Both the position numbers and the translations under genes were made by a program. Positions 62,899 through 64,000 of a stretch of 64,000 bases of DNA are shown here, in pieces. Each line of letters begins with the position of its first letter. Position 1 is the stretch's first letter. The notes beneath the pieces are model-generated. The model saw only the letters and a list, made by a program, of their open reading frames with translations, did not search any database and had not been told where the DNA came from. This DNA is from Frigoribacterium sp. Leaf415 (GTDB lineage: Bacteria; Actinomycetota; Actinomycetes; Actinomycetales; Microbacteriaceae), in the NCBI RefSeq assembly GCF_001424645.1, contig NZ_LMQR01000001.1, forward strand, positions 1,233,301 to 1,297,300. The letters run 5' to 3'.

Positions 62899-64000
62899 AT
62901 GAACGACGTCAGTCCCGCCCGCCCCGACTCCGAGTCCGCGACGACCCAGGACGCCCGGTCGACGAGTGCGTTCGGCCCTCTCGGTGGGGGCGACGAGCGC
63001 AAACCGCTCTCGCGCATGGCTCGGTCCATGCTCAACACGGTTCCCATCGTCCTGGCGGGCTCCATGGCCCTCAGCATGGGCGTCACCGGTCCCGTGTTCG
63101 CCCTCGACCAGGGCCCGACGAAGAAGCCCGACGCGTCTCCTCGTCCCGTGCTGCCCCCTCGACTGTCGGCACCCGAGCAGAAGACCGCGGCCACCGTCGA
63201 GACCGCCGCGAGCTCGGCCCGCGTCTTCGGTGCCGCCCCGGCCACCTACACCGTCAAGTCGGGTGACACCGTCGCGAGCATCGCCGGATCGTTCGGCCTG
63301 AGCACCGCGTCGGTGCTCGCCCTGAACGGCCTCAGCTGGAAGTCCACCATCTTCCCGGGCCAGACCCTGAGCCTGAGCGCCGCCACGAGTGCCGCCGCCA
63401 AACCGTCGTCCGCGCCCGCCCCGGTCAAGGCGACGGGCGGCCGGTACGTCATCGTCCGTGGGGACACGCTGAGTTCCATCGCGCGAGCCCACGGGGTCAC
63501 GACGAGCGCGCTCATCCAGGCGAACGGGCTGGGACTGTCGAGCATCATCTACCCGGGCCAGACCCTGACCGTCCCCGCGGGATCGTCCGCGTCCACCGCC
63601 ACGACGCCGGCCCCTGCCGCAGGACCCGCCGTGGGCAGCTACGTCATCCAGCGGGGCGACACGATCGCCTCCATCGCCTCGAAGTCGGGCACGAGCGTCA
63701 AGGCCCTGCTCGCCGCGAACGGGCTCTCGTTCACCAGCACCATCTACGCCGGCAAGACCCTCACCCTGCCCGGTGCCGCAGCGCCGACCGCCACGACCGT
63801 GGTCGCGTCGACGTCGGCCGCGCCGTTGGGCGTCAGTGCGACGCTGACGGCCGAGCAGGCCGGCAACGCCCGGACCATCATCTCGGTGGGACGCCAGCTC
63901 GGGGTCGGAGACCGTGCCATCGTCATCGCCCTGGCCGCGGCCGCACAAGAGAGCAGCCTGCGCAACCTCGACCACGGCGACCGGGATTCCCTCGGCCTGT
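62899..64000 (+). CDS. Secreted protein with three LysM domains and a C-terminal lysozyme-like region (3' end outside window)
   Basis: 367 residues are visible and the frame is still open at the window end. A charged N-terminal stretch precedes a signal or anchor helix (about residues 46-70). Three LysM peptidoglycan-binding repeats follow, starting near YTVKSGDTVASIAGSFGL (about 117), YVIVRGDTLSSIARAHG (about 187) and YVIQRGDTIASIASKSG (about 251), joined by Ala/Pro/Ser linkers. The last visible part, AGNARTIISVGRQLGV...AQESSLRNLDHGDRDSLGL, resembles the start of a transglycosylase-like domain with the Glu of AQESSL as likely catalytic residue. ATG has GAGGAT 6 bases upstream. Confidence 0.88.
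   Translation, partial: MNDVSPARPDSESATTQDARSTSAFGPLGGGDERKPLSRMARSMLNTVPIVLAGSMALSMGVTGPVFALDQGPTKKPDASPRPVLPPRLSAPEQKTAATVETAASSARVFGAAPATYTVKSGDTVASIAGSFGLSTASVLALNGLSWKSTIFPGQTLSLSAATSAAAKPSSAPAPVKATGGRYVIVRGDTLSSIARAHGVTTSALIQANGLGLSSIIYPGQTLTVPAGSSASTATTPAPAAGPAVGSYVIQRGDTIASIASKSGTSVKALLAANGLSFTSTIYAGKTLTLPGAAAPTATTVVASTSAAPLGVSATLTAEQAGNARTIISVGRQLGVGDRAIVIALAAAAQESSLRNLDHGDRDSLGL

Noticed and set aside
1..64000. Mobile elements, prophage or toxin-antitoxin pairs
   Set aside because: No transposase, integrase, terminal inverted repeat, phage protein or toxin-like small gene pair was recognised; gene order is that of a stable core chromosome.

Overview
The window is a high-GC (about 70 percent by eye), densely packed actinobacterial chromosome segment. 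Start codons are often GTG, genes overlap by 4 bases in long runs, and several genes sit 6-9 bases after a TANNNT -10 box. Gene content and order (pafB-pafC-tatA-tatC-helY; trpD/ctaE-qcrCAB; a full mraZ-to-divIVA division and cell wall cluster ending in lspA-rluA-type-dnaE) fit Actinomycetota. The retained PafBC pair with an FKBP neighbour, the altered MurE specificity loop and the type of dcw cluster suggest a member of the Microbacteriaceae. Genus is not determinable from the sequence alone. No rRNA, tRNA, CRISPR array, insertion sequence or prophage was recognised.

Layout. 1-8.1 kb (+): tail of an FKBP-type prolyl isomerase, the PafB/PafC WYL regulators, Tat export (tatA, tatC), a Ski2-like helicase (HelY) and apolipoprotein N-acyltransferase (lnt). 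8.1-11.1 kb (-): rbpA behind a SigR-type promoter, a glycerophosphodiester phosphodiesterase, an SPFH/band-7 protein and its NfeD partner. 11.2-15.4 kb (+): an SDR oxidoreductase, a Nudix hydrolase, a conserved hypothetical, then folE, a FolP2-type dihydropteroate synthase homologue and a RibD-C/DHFR-fold reductase as one overlapping unit. 15.4-20.5 kb: a divergent glycerol/dihydroxyacetone island, dhaK-dhaL-dhaM on the minus strand and glpF-glpK on the plus strand, around a palindromic operator-like site. 20.6-30.4 kb: trpD (-), then ctaE-qcrC-qcrA-qcrB (+) and ctaC-ctaD-ctaF (-), together the cytochrome bc1-aa3 branch of respiration. They are separated by a 1.3 kb stretch with no supportable gene but with 24-base tandem repeats. 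30.6-36.7 kb: erpA, an M20 dipeptidase, a DUF3043 membrane protein, pyrD, nrdR, hisD and a flavin reductase. 36.7-41.2 kb (-): dnaE and an RluA-family pseudouridine synthase. 41.2-60.4 kb (-): lspA, divIVA, yggT, sepF, yggS, ftsZ, ftsQ, murC, murG, ftsW, murD, mraY, murF, murE, ftsI, ftsL, rsmH, mraZ (listed from the 3' end), then DUF3040 to 61.1 kb. 61.2-64 kb: a polyprenyl synthase, an Rv2175c-like DNA-binding protein and a triple-LysM secreted protein cut by the window end.

How it works together. The dcw block builds lipid II and the divisome: MurC-D-E-F, MraY and MurG make the precursor, FtsW/FtsI polymerise it at the FtsZ-SepF ring, FtsQ/FtsL bridge, and DivIVA directs polar growth. Lnt and LspA mature lipoproteins such as the CtaC subunit, which carries a lipobox. 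The qcr/cta genes form the terminal respiratory supercomplex. GlpF brings in glycerol for GlpK, and DhaKLM (with an HPr domain fused to DhaM) phosphorylates dihydroxyacetone with PTS phosphate.

The window is mostly housekeeping; I did not find a clear undescribed multi-gene system. The signals most worth following are a strongly over-represented decamer (AGGAGGCGCG, 15 copies, biased to gene ends), the dha/glp control region with a possible G-quadruplex repeat, the folE-folP2-reductase unit, and the unusual MurE loop.
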